7,280 nucleotides of DNA, from assembly GCA_020844525.1 (NCBI GenBank), contig JAJGAH010000122.1, forward strand, positions 1 through 7,280, in the 5' to 3' direction. Shown one piece after another: positions 5,771 to 7,280 of this stretch. The notes beneath the pieces were generated by a model. The model searched no databases. It had not been told where the DNA came from and saw only the letters and a list, made by a program, of their open reading frames with translations. Numbering within the stretch: position 1 is the first letter of the stretch; each line of letters starts with the position of its first letter. Both the position numbers and the translations under genes were made by a program. The DNA is from Eubacterium sp. Lineage in GTDB: Bacteria; Bacillota; Clostridia; Lachnospirales; Lachnospiraceae.

Positions 5771-7174
5771 TTAAGCGCAAAGATTGATAATTGCGTCTGC
5801 AAATACGCGGACCGCAGTCATCAGGTTATCAATATCAAAAAACTCGTCAGCTCCGTGCATTCTGGTATCTACGCCATCGAATACAGCACCGAAAGCAACG
5901 CCGTTTTTCAAATCATGTACATAGGTGCCGCCACCGATTGCAAGGCACGCACCCTTCTTTCCGGTAACCCTTTCATAAGATTCCAGAAGCTTGCGGACAA
6001 ACACGGAATCTCCAGGAACTACATGCGGAGGAATCATCCCGGTCTCGGAGGACCATTCAAATCCTGCGTCATGGATGGCCTTCACCGCGACATCCTCACA
6101 GTTCTCCTTATTGGCCATCACCGGTGTTCTGGAATCAAACACAAACTCAGCATGTGTCGGTGTTACATGATACAGGTCAAGTGTACATGTCAATGCGTGA
6201 GATTCCTCATCCTCCATACGGATGCCCAGACCGGACCCATCTGTCACACCATAGGGGAACAGCACAGGGATCTGCTTCAGTGCACGAATCTGTTCGGAAT
6301 CATGCAGTGGAAGTCTTGTAACCAGCAGAACAGCAGCAAGTCCTGCGTTCCTTCCGGTCTCCGGAGTAGAAGCATGCGCAGATTCTCCAATCACGGTCAG
6401 CTCCTGCTCACCGCTGATCGAAATATCAACACCACATTCCTTCTCTGTCTGCGCAACCGCCTTCTGCACAGAGGCGTCCTGCAGATCCAGTCCCTCCAGA
6501 CGAATCACCGCTTTCTGCGGAACTGCATTAAAAGCTACGCCTGCATCAAGGGAAAGCAGACGTGGAAGATTGCTGTCCTCCGGAAAATCACGATACAGGG
6601 TGCCGCGGAACTGACCCTTCTCGATGTTGATCAGGGGGAATTCCGCATCAGGTGAAAATGTCATCTCTGCCTCCGGCTCCTGCGCATAATAATGTGCAAT
6701 ATCCGCAGAACCGGTCTCTTCATTGGCACCGATGATCAGACGCACGCCCTTGCTGAGCTTTACGCCACACTCCTTCACGGCGCGCATGGCATACATTGCA
6801 GCAAGCAGAGGTCCCTTGTCATCACTGGTCCCTCTTCCATAGAGCCGTCCATCCTTCACAATGACCTTGAAGGGATCCGTCACCGTCCATCCCTCACCAG
6901 CCGGAACCACGTCCGTATGTCCGAGAATATCGAGGGTATGGGGAAGTGCAGGGTCGAGATCTGCAGTACCCACATAGTTCTCATAATTTCTCGTTGCAAA
7001 CCCGTACTTCTTTGCCATTTCGAGTGCAAGATTCAGGGAGCGATACGGGCCATCCCCGAAAGGCTTTCCCTCCTCTGCCTTTCCCTGCACAGAAGGAATT
7101 GCACACAGTGCCTGGACATCAGAAATCAGCTCCTTCTGGTGCTCTGATATCCATTTGTCAATTTGTTCATTCAT
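5771..7174 (-). CDS. M20-family metallopeptidase, PepV/Sapep-type dipeptidase
   Basis: Cytoplasmic dinuclear zinc peptidase of 467 residues, the size of PepV-type enzymes, which release amino acids from dipeptides and some tripeptides. The catalytic domain shows GHTDVVPAGEGW with metal ligand H86 and D88, GRGTSDDKGP with the bridging D118, ANEETGS with catalytic base E152 and ligand E153, SPDAEFP with D176, and the late ligand H440 in MHGADE. The inserted lid domain (from about 190) contains GESAHAS with H267, matching the histidine that contacts substrate in PepV. All expected active-site residues are present, so it should be active. There is no signal peptide or membrane segment. The start at 7174 has AAGGAG (7183-7188) 8 bases upstream. 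First gene of an operon with the OPT transporter and a PqqD-like protein, which fits peptide uptake followed by hydrolysis. Exact peptide preference (for example L- or D-residue, carnosine-like) cannot be read from the sequence. Confidence 0.94.
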   Translation of the reverse strand: MNEQIDKWISEHQKELISDVQALCAIPSVQGKAEEGKPFGDGPYRSLNLALEMAKKYGFATRNYENYVGTADLDPALPHTLDILGHTDVVPAGEGWTVTDPFKVIVKDGRLYGRGTSDDKGPLLAAMYAMRAVKECGVKLSKGVRLIIGANEETGSADIAHYYAQEPEAEMTFSPDAEFPLINIEKGQFRGTLYRDFPEDSNLPRLLSLDAGVAFNAVPQKAVIRLEGLDLQDASVQKAVAQTEKECGVDISISGEQELTVIGESAHASTPETGRNAGLAAVLLVTRLPLHDSEQIRALKQIPVLFPYGVTDGSGLGIRMEDEESHALTCTLDLYHVTPTHAEFVFDSRTPVMANKENCEDVAVKAIHDAGFEWSSETGMIPPHVVPGDSVFVRKLLESYERVTGKKGACLAIGGGTYVHDLKNGVAFGAVFDGVDTRMHGADEFFDIDNLMTAVRVFADAIINLCA

Positions 7175-7212
7175 GTCATTTTCTCCTTAAAAACAAGTAA
7201 CAAATATAGACA

Positions 7213-7241
7213 ATTCTACCATAAATAATCATAATTGTAAA
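7213..7241 (-). promoter_or_regulatory. Promoter of the dipeptidase-transporter-PqqD operon
   Basis: On the minus strand TTTACA (7236-7241) and TAGAAT (7213-7218) each match the housekeeping consensus at five of six positions and are separated by exactly 17 bases. Transcription would start near 7206, leaving a leader of about 30 bases with the AAGGAG site. No riboswitch or attenuator fits in so short a leader. Confidence 0.75.
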
Positions 7242-7280
7242 CGTTTCATAAAATCTTTCATAAGCGTTTATTAAAAGCGT
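7239..7280. repeat. Repeated AAGCGTTT / AAACGTTT and TTTCATAA motifs upstream of the operon promoter
   Basis: The plus strand shows the palindrome AAACGTTT (7239-7246) overlapping the -35 box. It also shows direct repeats of TTTCATAA (7244-7251 and 7256-7263, 12 bases apart) and of AAGCGT (7262-7267 and 7275-7280, 13 bases apart). The CG-centred cores resemble sites of LacI-family regulators such as CcpA, but neither has the full TGWAANCGNTNWCA spacing. The last copy runs to the window edge, so more copies may lie outside. It is a candidate operator region only. Confidence 0.35.

Noticed and set aside
5732..6655. A 307-codon plus-strand open frame opposite the M20 peptidase, and similar frames opposite the transporter (4792-5604)
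   Set aside because: Both lie antisense to well-supported genes, show unnatural composition and have no family motif.

Overview
The window looks like chromosomal DNA from an anaerobic, low-to-moderate-GC Gram-positive bacterium of the class Clostridia, possibly Lachnospiraceae. This rests on the strong AAGGAGG-type ribosome binding sites, the short clostridial form of ThiC under a TPP riboswitch, a PepV-type dipeptidase, and an OPT transporter paired with a small PqqD-like protein. All five real genes lie on the minus strand, so transcription runs from the right end of the window to the left. No tRNA, rRNA, CRISPR, IS element or phage gene was seen.

Right part (7280 to 3412): a promoter at 7213-7241 precedes a compact three-gene operon with 12-13 base gaps. 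The genes are an M20 metallopeptidase of the PepV/Sapep dipeptidase type (7174-5771), a 643-residue OPT-family transporter (5757-3826), and a 133-residue protein with a C-terminal PqqD fold (3813-3412). The simplest reading is peptide uptake by the OPT carrier followed by cytoplasmic hydrolysis by the dipeptidase. The PqqD-like partner has no obvious role in that scheme and is the least explained item in the window.

Middle (3411 to 1766): 332 bases separate the PqqD-like gene from thiC. They hold an extended -10 promoter, a well-conserved TPP aptamer, an intrinsic terminator acting as the expression platform, a second hairpin, and the thiC ribosome binding site. ThiC (437 residues) makes the pyrimidine moiety of thiamine, so this is a feedback-controlled vitamin B1 gene. 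No convincing terminator separates the peptide operon from the riboswitch, so read-through into the riboswitch is possible.

Left part (1765 to 1): a 278-base intergenic region carries a strong hairpin after thiC, a promoter, and a 12-bp palindrome in the leader of the next gene. That gene (1487 to beyond the left edge) encodes a PAS-like domain with four cysteines, a degenerate GGDEF domain and an EAL domain. It is probably a c-di-GMP phosphodiesterase or receptor. Its last part lies outside the window.

Nothing here amounts to a clearly new system. The best leads are the PqqD-like protein in a peptide transport/hydrolysis operon and the cysteine-bearing sensor domain on the EAL protein.
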